Under the pieces are notes generated by a model. It saw nothing but the letters and a program-made list of their open reading frames with translations. It did not search any database and was not told the DNA's origin. Source: an uncultured Sutterella sp. (GTDB lineage: Bacteria > Pseudomonadota > Gammaproteobacteria > Burkholderiales > Burkholderiaceae_F). Taken from it: a DNA stretch of 64,000 nucleotides. The stretch covers positions 124,001-188,000 of the forward strand of contig CAJLHF010000001.1 in the NCBI GenBank assembly GCA_905206365.1, given 5' to 3'. Each line of letters begins with the position of its first letter. The first letter of the stretch is position 1. Below are positions 1 through 7,596 of the stretch, one piece after another. The translations under genes and the position numbers were made by a program.

Positions 1-306
1 AAGACGATTCTCCTCGCCCGTTTCATTCCGATCGTGCGCGCGTTCGCTCCGCTCATCGCGGGCGCAGCCCGCATGAACGGCCTGCGGTTCGAGCTTTTCA
101 GCGGCGCGGGCGCCGTCATCTGGGCGGTGACGATTGTGGGGGCGGGCTACCTCTTCGGCAACGTTCCCTTCGTCAAGAACAACCTCTCGCTCATTCTTCT
201 TCTCGGCATCGTTGCGGCGCTCCTCGGCCCGGTCGTGGTGGGATTTGCCTGGAAATACTTCCAGACATGGCAGGCACAAAAGCAAAAGACCGAGGAAAAC
301 GCCTGA
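1..306 (+). CDS. DedA family membrane protein, C-terminal part (5' end outside window)
   Basis: The frame is open from the first base and gives about 101 residues up to a TGA stop. The segment near residues 7-18 reads RFIPIVRAFAPL, the conserved Arg/Pro motif of DedA (SNARE-associated/VTT) proteins. Two hydrophobic stretches follow (about residues 38-54 and 61-80), then a short charged tail rich in Lys, Gln and Glu. DedA proteins are inner-membrane proteins of the undecaprenyl-phosphate/lipid flippase type, needed for envelope homeostasis. An apparent GTG start at base 34 lies inside the motif, so it is not the true start. A rho-independent terminator follows directly, so this is the last gene of its unit. 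The family call is firm; the specific member cannot be told from the fragment. Confidence 0.85.
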   Translation, partial: KTILLARFIPIVRAFAPLIAGAARMNGLRFELFSGAGAVIWAVTIVGAGYLFGNVPFVKNNLSLILLLGIVAALLGPVVVGFAWKYFQTWQAQKQKTEENA

Positions 307-335
307 AAATCGGAAACACCTCGGGATAACCCCGT

Positions 336-361
336 AAAGGGCCGCGCAAGCGGCCCTTTTT
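336..361 (+). terminator. Rho-independent terminator after the DedA gene
   Basis: A perfect GGGCCGC/GCGGCCC stem with a GCAA tetraloop is followed by a run of five T. It lies 30 bases after the stop codon. Confidence 0.85.
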
Positions 362-363
362 CA

Positions 364-391
364 TGGAAATTACATATGGGTTCTCTAGAAT
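364..391 (+). promoter_or_regulatory. Candidate sigma-70 promoter for ppk1
   Basis: TGGAAA (364-369) and TAGAAT (386-391) are separated by 16 bases. The -10 matches 5 of 6 consensus bases and the -35 matches 4 of 6. Transcription would start near 398, about 42 bases before the ppk1 start codon. The assignment is by inspection only. Confidence 0.5.
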
Positions 392-439
392 GGTCTATCG
401 ATCTTACCTTTCACGGCTCCGAGGACAACCCGAATCACC

Positions 440-2719
440 ATGACCGAGACGCAGACGCCCGAATCCGCCGCTGCCACCACCGCCATTGCGGCCGCTCAAC
501 CGGAAGCACCCGCCAAACCTAAAGCCCGCGCCACGAAACCCCGTGTCAAAACCGGCACGCGCAAGGCGCCCGCACGAGCCGCACGAGCTGCGGTCGACGA
601 TGACTTGCCGCCTCCGCTTCCCTCCGCGGAAGGCGTCACGGATCTCTCGGATCCCCGTCTTTACATCAACCGCGAAATCAACTGGATCGAGTTCGATCGT
701 AAGGTGCTCGACGAAGCGTGCGATCCGAACGTGCCGCTTCTGGAGCAACTCAAGTTCCTCTCGATCTTCTACAACAACCTCGACGAATTCTTCATGGTGC
801 GCGTCTCCAACATCTGCCGACAGATGAAGGGCGGTGCCTCGTCGAGCTCTCCCGACGAACTGCCTCCCGCCAAGCAGCTCGCGGAAATCCGCAAGCGCGT
901 TCTGGGGCTTCTCAACCGCGCTCAGAATCACTGGCGCCTGAACCTGCACCCGGCCCTTATGGAACGCGGCGTGCGCCTTGTTCGCTACAAGGACCTCACG
1001 GACCGTCAGAAGTCCTTCCTCGAAGGGTACTTCGACAACGAGATCTACCCGATTCTTACCCCGCAGGCGATCGACCCGGGGCACCCCTTCCCGACGATTT
1101 CCAACACGAGCCTCAATTTCCTCGTGAAGCTCGAATCCGAAGAAGGTCTCGTTCGGTACGCTCGTCTGAAGTGTCCGAACAACATGTCGCGCTTCATCTT
1201 CGTGCCCCGTACAAAGGAGTCGACCTACAACGAACTCGGCTTCAACTCCAACAGCCGCGACGACGACATCATCCTGCTCGAAGATCTGATTCGCGAACAT
1301 ATCGGCGCGCTCTTCCCCGGGCACCGCGTCTCGGCGTCGATGCTCTTTCGCATCACCCGCAACACGGACCTCGAAATCGAAGAGGACGAAGCGGACGACC
1401 TTCTTGAGGCCGTCAAGGACTTCGTCGACCAGCGCCGCTTCGGCGACGTCATTCGCCTTGAACTTGAGCACGGGTCTGATACGGAACTCTCAAGCTTCCT
1501 CGTCGACCGTCTTGAGCTCCTCCCCTTCCAGATCTACCGTGTGAAAGGCCCCTTGGCGATGTCGGAATTCATGCCGCTCATCGGCCTCGACCGTCCGAAC
1601 CTCAAGGATCCCTCCTATAAAGGACTGGAACCCGCGTTCGTTCAGGAGGGCGACGTCTTTGCAACGACACGCAACCACGACATCCTGCTCTACCATCCCT
1701 ACGAAAGCTTCTCGGGCGTGCTCGATTTCATTCGCCGCGCTTCGGTCGATCCGCAGGTGGTGGCAATCAAGCAGACGCTTTACCGTTGCGGCAACAACAG
1801 CCCCATTGTCGCCGCCCTCATCGACGCCCGCCGACGCGGCAAGCAGGTGACGGCCGTCGTCGAACTGAAGGCACGCTTTGACGAAGAACGCAACATCAAC
1901 TGGGCCGAAGAGATGGAAAAGGCGGGGGTCAACATCGTCTACGGCTTCGTCGGCCTCAAGATCCACGCCAAGCTTTGTCTCGTCGTTCGTCGCGAGGCGG
2001 ACGGCATGAAGCGCTACGTACACATTTCGACGGGGAACTACAACCCCTCGTCCGCGAAAATCTATACGGACTACGGGTTGCTCACGGCCGACAACGACAT
2101 TTGCGCCGACGTCTCCGACCTCTTCAACGTGATGACGGGCTATTCGTCCCAGACAAAGTATCGTCAGCTCGTCGTCTCGCCCCACTCGACGCGCACGTCG
2201 ATTCTCGAGCACATCCGCAAGGAAGTGGAATGCCACAAGGCGAACGGCAACGGTCGCATCATCTTCAAGTGCAACCAGCTCGTCGACCGCCACATCATCC
2301 GCGCGCTCTACGAAGCGAGTCAAGCGGGTGTTCGCATCTCGCTCATCATCCGCGGCATCTGCTGTCTGCGTCCCGGCATCCCCGGCATCAGCGACAACAT
2401 CACCGTGACGAGCATCGTGGGTCGATTCCTCGAGCACGCCCGCGCCTACTGGTTCGACCATGCGGGCGAGCCCGTCGTGCTGATCGGCTCGGCCGACCTC
2501 ATGCCGCGCAATCTCGACGGACGCATCGAGGTTCTCGTTCCGGTACTCGACAAGAGCATCCGCGACCGCCTCAAGCGAAGCCTCGACCTGCAACTTGCCG
2601 ACAACGTCCAGAGTTGGACCATGGGAAGCGACGGCCGCTATACTCGTCAGACCGTAAAACGAGGCGAAAAGGCCGTGGATTCGCAGGATTACCTCGCGAA
2701 GCATTACGGCCAGATTTGA
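440..2719 (+). CDS. ppk1: Polyphosphate kinase 1
   Basis: This 759-residue protein makes inorganic polyphosphate from ATP, reversibly, by autophosphorylating a histidine. The PPK N-domain starts near residue 74 (LYINREINWIEF). The middle and two C-terminal domains are full length. The catalytic region carries LKARFDEERN followed by KIHAK, and the second phospholipase-D-like half has GSADLMPRNLDGR. The first ~73 residues are absent from typical PPK1 (about 690 residues): they are Ala/Pro-rich with a basic Lys/Arg/Ala tract at about 26-50, then a short acidic patch. The frame is open from 440 and no other good start lies between it and the conserved domain, so I keep this start. The gene stands alone between two terminators. 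No ppx exopolyphosphatase is next to it. Confidence 0.96.
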   Translation: MTETQTPESAAATTAIAAAQPEAPAKPKARATKPRVKTGTRKAPARAARAAVDDDLPPPLPSAEGVTDLSDPRLYINREINWIEFDRKVLDEACDPNVPLLEQLKFLSIFYNNLDEFFMVRVSNICRQMKGGASSSSPDELPPAKQLAEIRKRVLGLLNRAQNHWRLNLHPALMERGVRLVRYKDLTDRQKSFLEGYFDNEIYPILTPQAIDPGHPFPTISNTSLNFLVKLESEEGLVRYARLKCPNNMSRFIFVPRTKESTYNELGFNSNSRDDDIILLEDLIREHIGALFPGHRVSASMLFRITRNTDLEIEEDEADDLLEAVKDFVDQRRFGDVIRLELEHGSDTELSSFLVDRLELLPFQIYRVKGPLAMSEFMPLIGLDRPNLKDPSYKGLEPAFVQEGDVFATTRNHDILLYHPYESFSGVLDFIRRASVDPQVVAIKQTLYRCGNNSPIVAALIDARRRGKQVTAVVELKARFDEERNINWAEEMEKAGVNIVYGFVGLKIHAKLCLVVRREADGMKRYVHISTGNYNPSSAKIYTDYGLLTADNDICADVSDLFNVMTGYSSQTKYRQLVVSPHSTRTSILEHIRKEVECHKANGNGRIIFKCNQLVDRHIIRALYEASQAGVRISLIIRGICCLRPGIPGISDNITVTSIVGRFLEHARAYWFDHAGEPVVLIGSADLMPRNLDGRIEVLVPVLDKSIRDRLKRSLDLQLADNVQSWTMGSDGRYTRQTVKRGEKAVDSQDYLAKHYGQI

Positions 2720-2737
2720 TTTCAACCCGTTGACCCG

Positions 2738-2772
2738 GCACGCCCGATCTCCGGATCGGGCGTGCTTTTTTT
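2738..2772 (+). terminator. Rho-independent terminator after ppk1
   Basis: A perfect 12-bp stem GCACGCCCGATC/GATCGGGCGTGC with a TCCG loop is followed by seven T. It ends eight bases before the next start codon. Confidence 0.9.
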
Positions 2773-2779
2773 GGAAAGC

Positions 2780-3793
2780 ATGTCCGAACCCACTCCCCCA
2801 GTTGCCGTCGTCATCCCCGTCTACAACATGGCACGCTATTTGGCGCCGTGCTTGGATTCGGCTCTGACTCAAACCTATCCGAACTTCCGCATCTTTGCCG
2901 TGGACGACGGATCGACAGACGAGTCGCCCGCGATCCTCGGCGAGTACGCCGCGCGGCACGCCAATCTCACCGTCATCCGGCAGAGCAACAAAGGGTTGGC
3001 CGGAGCGCGCAATACGGGCATCAGGTCAGCGCTTGCGGCCCCCGAGCACTTCGACTACGTCTTCTTTTTCGACAGCGACGACCTCCTCAAGGAGAACACG
3101 CTGAGTGCCTGCGTGAATGCCGCGCTGACGCATCGGTGCGACCTGGTGACCTGCGGCGTGCAGTGCTTCGACCAAAACGGCGACACGCCCGCTCCACCCC
3201 TTCCGAAGGGCGGTCGCATCACCCAAGCGGAGGCCATTCGGCGCTTTTTCTCGCCCCAGTGGACCGACTCTGCCGTGAGTCACTTTGCGTGCAACAACCT
3301 CTACGCCCGCTGGCTTCTCGAGAAGATTCCCTTCGACGAGCGCTTCCGCAAGGGCGAAGATCAGCCGTTCCTCGTCTCCGTGCTCGCCGCCCTCGAGTCG
3401 GTTGCTCTGGTGCCGGAAAATCTCTACCTCTATCGCCTCCGGGGTTCGAGCATCTCGAAGTCGAAAAGCAAAAGCAAGCTTCAGCTCGACTACTTCCTCG
3501 ATACGCTTGAAGCCCCCGAAACGCCGGATGCGATGAAAACCGGTCTCTTCGATCGTGCCTTCAACGTATGGTGGCAGGACCTCAACCTGGCGTACCAAAC
3601 GGACGACAAGGACTACGTGAACGAGCTCGAGGGAATCTTCCCCCGCCTGAAGTCCCACTTCGCCTTGTATCCCCCGAAGAATAAGGACCGACGTCGACTC
3701 CGGATTCACGCCTTGGGGCGTTTCGTCCTCAAGCTCTACTTCTCGCTGCGAAAGAACAAGGCTTCGTCCGCCAACGCGGCCTTCTTCGACTGA
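2780..3793 (+). CDS. Family 2 glycosyltransferase
   Basis: A 337-residue GT-A fold enzyme that probably moves a sugar from a nucleotide donor onto a surface polysaccharide or LPS acceptor. It opens with VAVVIPVYNMARYL (about 8-21), has the VDDGSTD nucleotide motif at about 41-47, and carries the metal-binding FDSDD at 97-101. The KGEDQPF region near 195 resembles the acceptor/base motif of this family. No membrane segment is obvious. The ATG at 2780 is chosen; the in-frame GTG at 2762 falls inside the ppk1 terminator. The gene sits alone, with a terminator on each side, rather than in a polysaccharide cluster. Donor and acceptor cannot be told from the sequence. Confidence 0.85.
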   Translation: MSEPTPPVAVVIPVYNMARYLAPCLDSALTQTYPNFRIFAVDDGSTDESPAILGEYAARHANLTVIRQSNKGLAGARNTGIRSALAAPEHFDYVFFFDSDDLLKENTLSACVNAALTHRCDLVTCGVQCFDQNGDTPAPPLPKGGRITQAEAIRRFFSPQWTDSAVSHFACNNLYARWLLEKIPFDERFRKGEDQPFLVSVLAALESVALVPENLYLYRLRGSSISKSKSKSKLQLDYFLDTLEAPETPDAMKTGLFDRAFNVWWQDLNLAYQTDDKDYVNELEGIFPRLKSHFALYPPKNKDRRRLRIHALGRFVLKLYFSLRKNKASSANAAFFD

Positions 3794-3797
3794 TTGC

Positions 3798-3831
3798 AAA
3801 AGGGCGCCCTCGCGGGCGCCCTTTCTGCTTT
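3798..3831. terminator. Bidirectional terminator between the glycosyltransferase and pepT
   Basis: A perfect AGGGCGCCC/GGGCGCCCT stem with a TCGC loop has a T-rich tract on the + side and four A on the other side (T-run for the minus strand). It serves two convergent genes. Confidence 0.8.
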
Positions 3832-3852
3832 CGTATGCGTTGATCGAGCGCG

Positions 3853-5094
3853 TTACTCGGCGATCAGATCGATCAGCGTGAGCGTCACATCGAGGCTCTT
3901 TTCCCAGGCGGAGAGCGGCAGGAATTCGCAGTTGCTGTGAAAATTGAGCCCGCCCGTGAAGTAGTTGGGCGTCAGAATCCCCTTCGTGGAGATGAAGGAA
4001 CCGTCGGTGCCGCCGCGCATGGCGATCGTCTTGGGTTCGATCTTCTGGATTTCCAGCGCGCGGTAGAGGTGATCGATGCAGATGCGGTTTTCGTCCCGGA
4101 CGGCATCGGCGATGTTGCCGTAGACGTCCGACATCGTGAGTTCGAGCACGGCGCGCGGGTGACGCACCTTGAGATACTCGACCGCCGCGGCGATCTGGGC
4201 CTTCTTCGCTTCGTACTTTTCGCGGTTGTGGTCGCGGATCTTGAGCGAAACGGTCGCCTGAGAGGGTGTCGACTGCATGGCGTTCACCCAAACGAAGCCC
4301 TCGGTATTTTCGGTGAATTCAGGCGTCGCACCGCGATCGAGCATGTTGATGAAGTCGACCGCCACCAGAGTCGGATTGACGAGAACGCCTTTCGACGACA
4401 TCGGGTGAGCGGTCACACCCTTGATCTTCAGCGTGGCACCGCCCGCATTGAAGGTTTCGTACACCACTTCACCGAGTTCGCAGCAGTCGATCGTGTAGGC
4501 GAAATCGACGGGGAACTTCGAGAAGTCGATTTTCTTCGCACCGAGGAGACCGATTTCTTCGTCGGGAACGAAGCACACGTAGATGTCGCCGTGCGGACGG
4601 TTTTCGCTTTGCACGATGGAAAGCGCCGTCATGATGTTGGCGATCGCCGACTTGTTGTCGGCGCCGAGCACCGAGGTACCGTCCGTCACGACGATGTCGT
4701 CGCCGACGTAGCGTTCGATTTCGGGGTGTTCGGCCGTGCGCAGGTAGATCTGCTTTTCTTCGTTGAGGCAGATGTCGCCGCCCGCGTAGTTCTTGACGAC
4801 GTGCGGGTGGATGTCCGCGCACAGACCCGCATCCACCGTGTCGAGATGCGCGACCCAACCGACCGTCGGCACCTTCTTCCCTTCGGGAAGGTTCCCGGGG
4901 AGCTTCGCCGTCAACACGGCATACTCGGAAATTTCAATATCGACGAGCCCGAGTTCTTCGAGTTCTCGCGCGAGCAGTTCGGCGAGCGTACGCTGACCGG
5001 GCGTGCTCGGGACGGTCCCCGTCTTCGTGCTGCTCTGACTCGTTACGGCCGCGTAGCGGAGAAACCGCTCCAAAAGCGCCTGCTTCTTGTCCAT
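3853..5094 (-). CDS. pepT: Peptidase T (tripeptide aminopeptidase)
   Basis: A 413-residue M20-family zinc enzyme that removes the N-terminal residue from tripeptides in the cytosol. The two-zinc site is complete: H83 and D85 in AHLDTVD, bridging D146 in GADNKSA, E179-E180 in PDEEIG, D203 in YTIDC, and H386 in the NFHSN segment near the C terminus. Length matches the family (about 410). A good AAGGAG ribosome site lies about 10 bases before the ATG. It lies downstream of pgk on the same strand, about 115 bases away. Confidence 0.96.
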   Translation of the reverse strand: MDKKQALLERFLRYAAVTSQSSTKTGTVPSTPGQRTLAELLARELEELGLVDIEISEYAVLTAKLPGNLPEGKKVPTVGWVAHLDTVDAGLCADIHPHVVKNYAGGDICLNEEKQIYLRTAEHPEIERYVGDDIVVTDGTSVLGADNKSAIANIMTALSIVQSENRPHGDIYVCFVPDEEIGLLGAKKIDFSKFPVDFAYTIDCCELGEVVYETFNAGGATLKIKGVTAHPMSSKGVLVNPTLVAVDFINMLDRGATPEFTENTEGFVWVNAMQSTPSQATVSLKIRDHNREKYEAKKAQIAAAVEYLKVRHPRAVLELTMSDVYGNIADAVRDENRICIDHLYRALEIQKIEPKTIAMRGGTDGSFISTKGILTPNYFTGGLNFHSNCEFLPLSAWEKSLDVTLTLIDLIAE

Positions 5095-5210
5095 CGTCTG
5101 TGCTCCTTTTGAATGGGTGGAGGTTGGCCTGAAAAAGATTGCGTTTTCAGGGCTTGTTGACGAACGGGGGACGGCCTTGCGGCCGTCCCCCGTCGGTCAC
5201 CGAACGTTAC

Positions 5211-6410
5211 TTAGGCGCGTTCCTCAAGAACGGCCACGGCCGGAAGCGTCTTCCCTTCGAGGAATTCGAGGAAGGCGCCGCCGCCCGTCGAGATGTAGGA
5301 GATTCGGTCTTCGACGCCGAACTTCGCAACGGCCGACACCGTGTCACCGCCGCCCGCGATCGAGAAAGCACCCTTTTCGGTCGCTTCGGCGATCGCTTCG
5401 GCCATCTGACGCGTACCTTCGGCGTACGGAGCCATTTCGAAGACGCCCACGGGACCGTTCCAGACGATCGTGCCCGCCGAGCGGAGAAGCTCGCCGAGCA
5501 TCGCCGCGGTTTTGGGACCGACGTCGAGAATCATTTCGTCTTCACGCACGTCGTCCACATCGGCCACGCGGTGTTCGGCGTCTTCCGCAAAGGCCTTCGC
5601 CACGACGACGTCGACGGGCATCGGAAGGCTCGCACCTTTCTTTTCGAGGATCGCGAGAACGCGCTTGCATTCGTCGACGAGTTCGGGTTCGGCAAGCGAC
5701 TTGCCGACGGGCTTGCCAGCGGCGAGCAGGAACGTGTTGAGGATGCCGCCGCCGACGATCAGCTGATCGACCTTTTCGGCGAGGTTCGAAAGGATGGTGA
5801 GCTTCGTCGAAACCTTGGAGCCGCCGACGATCGCCGCGAGCGGGTGCTTCGCGTTTTCAACGGCACGCGTAAGCGCGTCGATTTCGGCCGCCATCAGGGG
5901 ACCCGCGCACACGACGGGCGCAAAGCGCGCGACGCCGACCGTGGAGGCCTGAGCGCGGTGGGCCGTACCGAAAGCGTCGTGAACGAAGACGTCGCAAAGC
6001 GCGGCGTACTTCTTCGAGAGCGCTTCGTCGCACTTCTTTTCGCCCGCGTTGCAGCGGCAGTTCTGAAGCATGACGACTTCGCCCGGCTTCACGTCGAAGC
6101 CGCCGTCCACCCAGTTTTCGACGAGCGGCATCGGACGACCGAGAAGTTCGCCCATGCGTCGCGCGACGTGCACGAGGCTGTCGGCCTCCGTCACCGTGCC
6201 TTCGGTCGGGCGACCGCGGTGGCTCACCACCATGACGGCCGCACCCGCATCGAGCGCCATGCGGATCGCCGGAACGCTCGCCACGAGACGGGCTTCGTTC
6301 GTGATGTGACCGGCCTCGTCGTGAGGCGCATTGAGGTCGCTGCGGATCATGACGCGCTTGCCGGCAAGCTGACCGGCCTTCGCGAGCTCTTCGAGAGTTT
6401 TAACGTGCAT
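5211..6410 (-). CDS. pgk: Phosphoglycerate kinase
   Basis: A 399-residue glycolytic enzyme that transfers phosphate from 1,3-bisphosphoglycerate to ADP. RSDLNAP near residue 24 and the SHRGRP motif belong to the N-terminal substrate domain. GGSKVSTK in the middle and IAGGGDTVSAV near the C terminus are the nucleotide-domain motifs. I place the start at the ATG at 6410, preceded by GGAGAAAAG; an in-frame upstream ATG at 6473 would add 21 unlike residues. A gap terminator lies between gap and pgk, so pgk may have partly separate transcription. Confidence 0.97.
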   Translation of the reverse strand: MHVKTLEELAKAGQLAGKRVMIRSDLNAPHDEAGHITNEARLVASVPAIRMALDAGAAVMVVSHRGRPTEGTVTEADSLVHVARRMGELLGRPMPLVENWVDGGFDVKPGEVVMLQNCRCNAGEKKCDEALSKKYAALCDVFVHDAFGTAHRAQASTVGVARFAPVVCAGPLMAAEIDALTRAVENAKHPLAAIVGGSKVSTKLTILSNLAEKVDQLIVGGGILNTFLLAAGKPVGKSLAEPELVDECKRVLAILEKKGASLPMPVDVVVAKAFAEDAEHRVADVDDVREDEMILDVGPKTAAMLGELLRSAGTIVWNGPVGVFEMAPYAEGTRQMAEAIAEATEKGAFSIAGGGDTVSAVAKFGVEDRISYISTGGGAFLEFLEGKTLPAVAVLEERA

Positions 6411-6488
6411 TCTTTTCTCCGTACCCGGACGGGGCTGCGGGTGCGGGCCCCCGAGGGACCCCGCGGAGCACAACCCGCCCGATTCGTT

Positions 6489-6520
6489 GGAAAAACGCAG
6501 CCGGCCAGCGGCCGGCTGCG
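6489..6520 (-). terminator. Terminator after gap (minus strand)
   Basis: A perfect 11-bp stem CGCAGCCGGCC/GGCCGGCTGCG with a 3-base loop is followed on the minus strand by five T. It lies in the 130-base gap between gap and pgk. Confidence 0.85.
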
Positions 6521-6543
6521 TTCGGCGAATATCGTCGGTCGAC

Positions 6544-7557
6544 TTACTTCGCGGTCATCATGGCGACGGCCGTATCGAGCATGCGGTTCGAGAAGCCCCA
6601 TTCGTTGTCGTACCAGGACGTCACCTTGACAAGGCGGCCGCCCGAGACCTTCGTGAGGGTCGCGTCGTACGTGGAGCTGTGCGAATCGTGGTTGAAGTCG
6701 CAGGAAACGAGCGGCAGGTCGTTGTAGCCGAGAATACCGCGGAGTTCTTCGGATTCCGAAGCCGCCTTCATGATCGCGTTGATTTCTTCGAGCGAGGTGT
6801 CGCGCTTGGCGATGAAGGTGAGGTCGACGAAGCTCACGTTGATGGTCGGAACGCGAACGGCGAAGCCGTCGAGGAGACCGTTCAGTTCAGGGAGCACGAG
6901 GCCGACGGCCGCGGCGGCACCCGTCTTCGTCGGGATCATCGACTGCGTGGCGGCACGGGCGCGACGAAGATCCTTGTGGTAGACGTCCGTGAGGACCTGG
7001 TCGTTCGTGTAGGCGTGAACGGTCGTCATAAGGCCGCGTTCAAGGCCGATCGCTTCCTGCAGGGGCTTGACGAGGGGCGCGAGGCAGTTCGTCGTGCAGG
7101 AGGCGTTCGAGACGATGAGGTCCGAAGCCTTCAGGCTCTTGTGGTTGACGCCGTAGACGATCGTCGCATCGGCGGTCTTGCCGGGAGCCGAAAGGAGCAC
7201 CTTCTTTGCGCCCTGATCGAGATGCACCTGGCTCTTTTCCTTCGAATTGAAGGCGCCCGTGCATTCCATGACGAGGTCGACGCCGAGGTCGGCCCAGGGC
7301 AGTTCGCGCGGGTCGCGCGTGCCGAAGACGCGCATGCGGTCGCCGTTGACGATCATGTCGTCGCCGTCCGTTTCAACCGTGGCGTTGAAACGGCCGTGGC
7401 AGGAGTCGTAGCGCAGGAGGTGCGCGTTGATGTTCACGTCACCCGGAGAGTTGACGGCCACGATTTCGATGTCGTGGGCCTTGCCGGATTCGTAGTGGGC
7501 GCGGAGAACGTTGCGGCCGATGCGGCCGAAACCGTTGATGGCAACACGGATGGTCAT
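6544..7557 (-). CDS. gap: Glyceraldehyde-3-phosphate dehydrogenase, type I
   Basis: A 337-residue enzyme that oxidises and phosphorylates glyceraldehyde 3-phosphate. The Rossmann motif INGFGRIGRN is at 7-16 and the catalytic cysteine is C154 in ASCTTNCLAP. The C-terminal SWYDNEWGFSNR is complete. It follows tkt by 39 bases on the same strand, and pgk follows. This is the tkt-gap-pgk order used for glycolysis or gluconeogenesis in beta-proteobacteria. Cofactor preference (NAD or NADP) was not determined. Confidence 0.97.
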   Translation of the reverse strand: MTIRVAINGFGRIGRNVLRAHYESGKAHDIEIVAVNSPGDVNINAHLLRYDSCHGRFNATVETDGDDMIVNGDRMRVFGTRDPRELPWADLGVDLVMECTGAFNSKEKSQVHLDQGAKKVLLSAPGKTADATIVYGVNHKSLKASDLIVSNASCTTNCLAPLVKPLQEAIGLERGLMTTVHAYTNDQVLTDVYHKDLRRARAATQSMIPTKTGAAAAVGLVLPELNGLLDGFAVRVPTINVSFVDLTFIAKRDTSLEEINAIMKAASESEELRGILGYNDLPLVSCDFNHDSHSSTYDATLTKVSGGRLVKVTSWYDNEWGFSNRMLDTAVAMMTAK

Positions 7558-7596
7558 TTTGTTGCGATTCCTGTTTTTTGGAGTGTGACGTGAAAA

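Noticed and set aside
5166..5191. GGGGGACGGCC/GGCCGTCCCCC inverted repeat after pgk as a terminator
   Set aside because: The stem is good, but the minus strand has no T-run after it, so a rho-independent terminator is not supported; kept only as a note.
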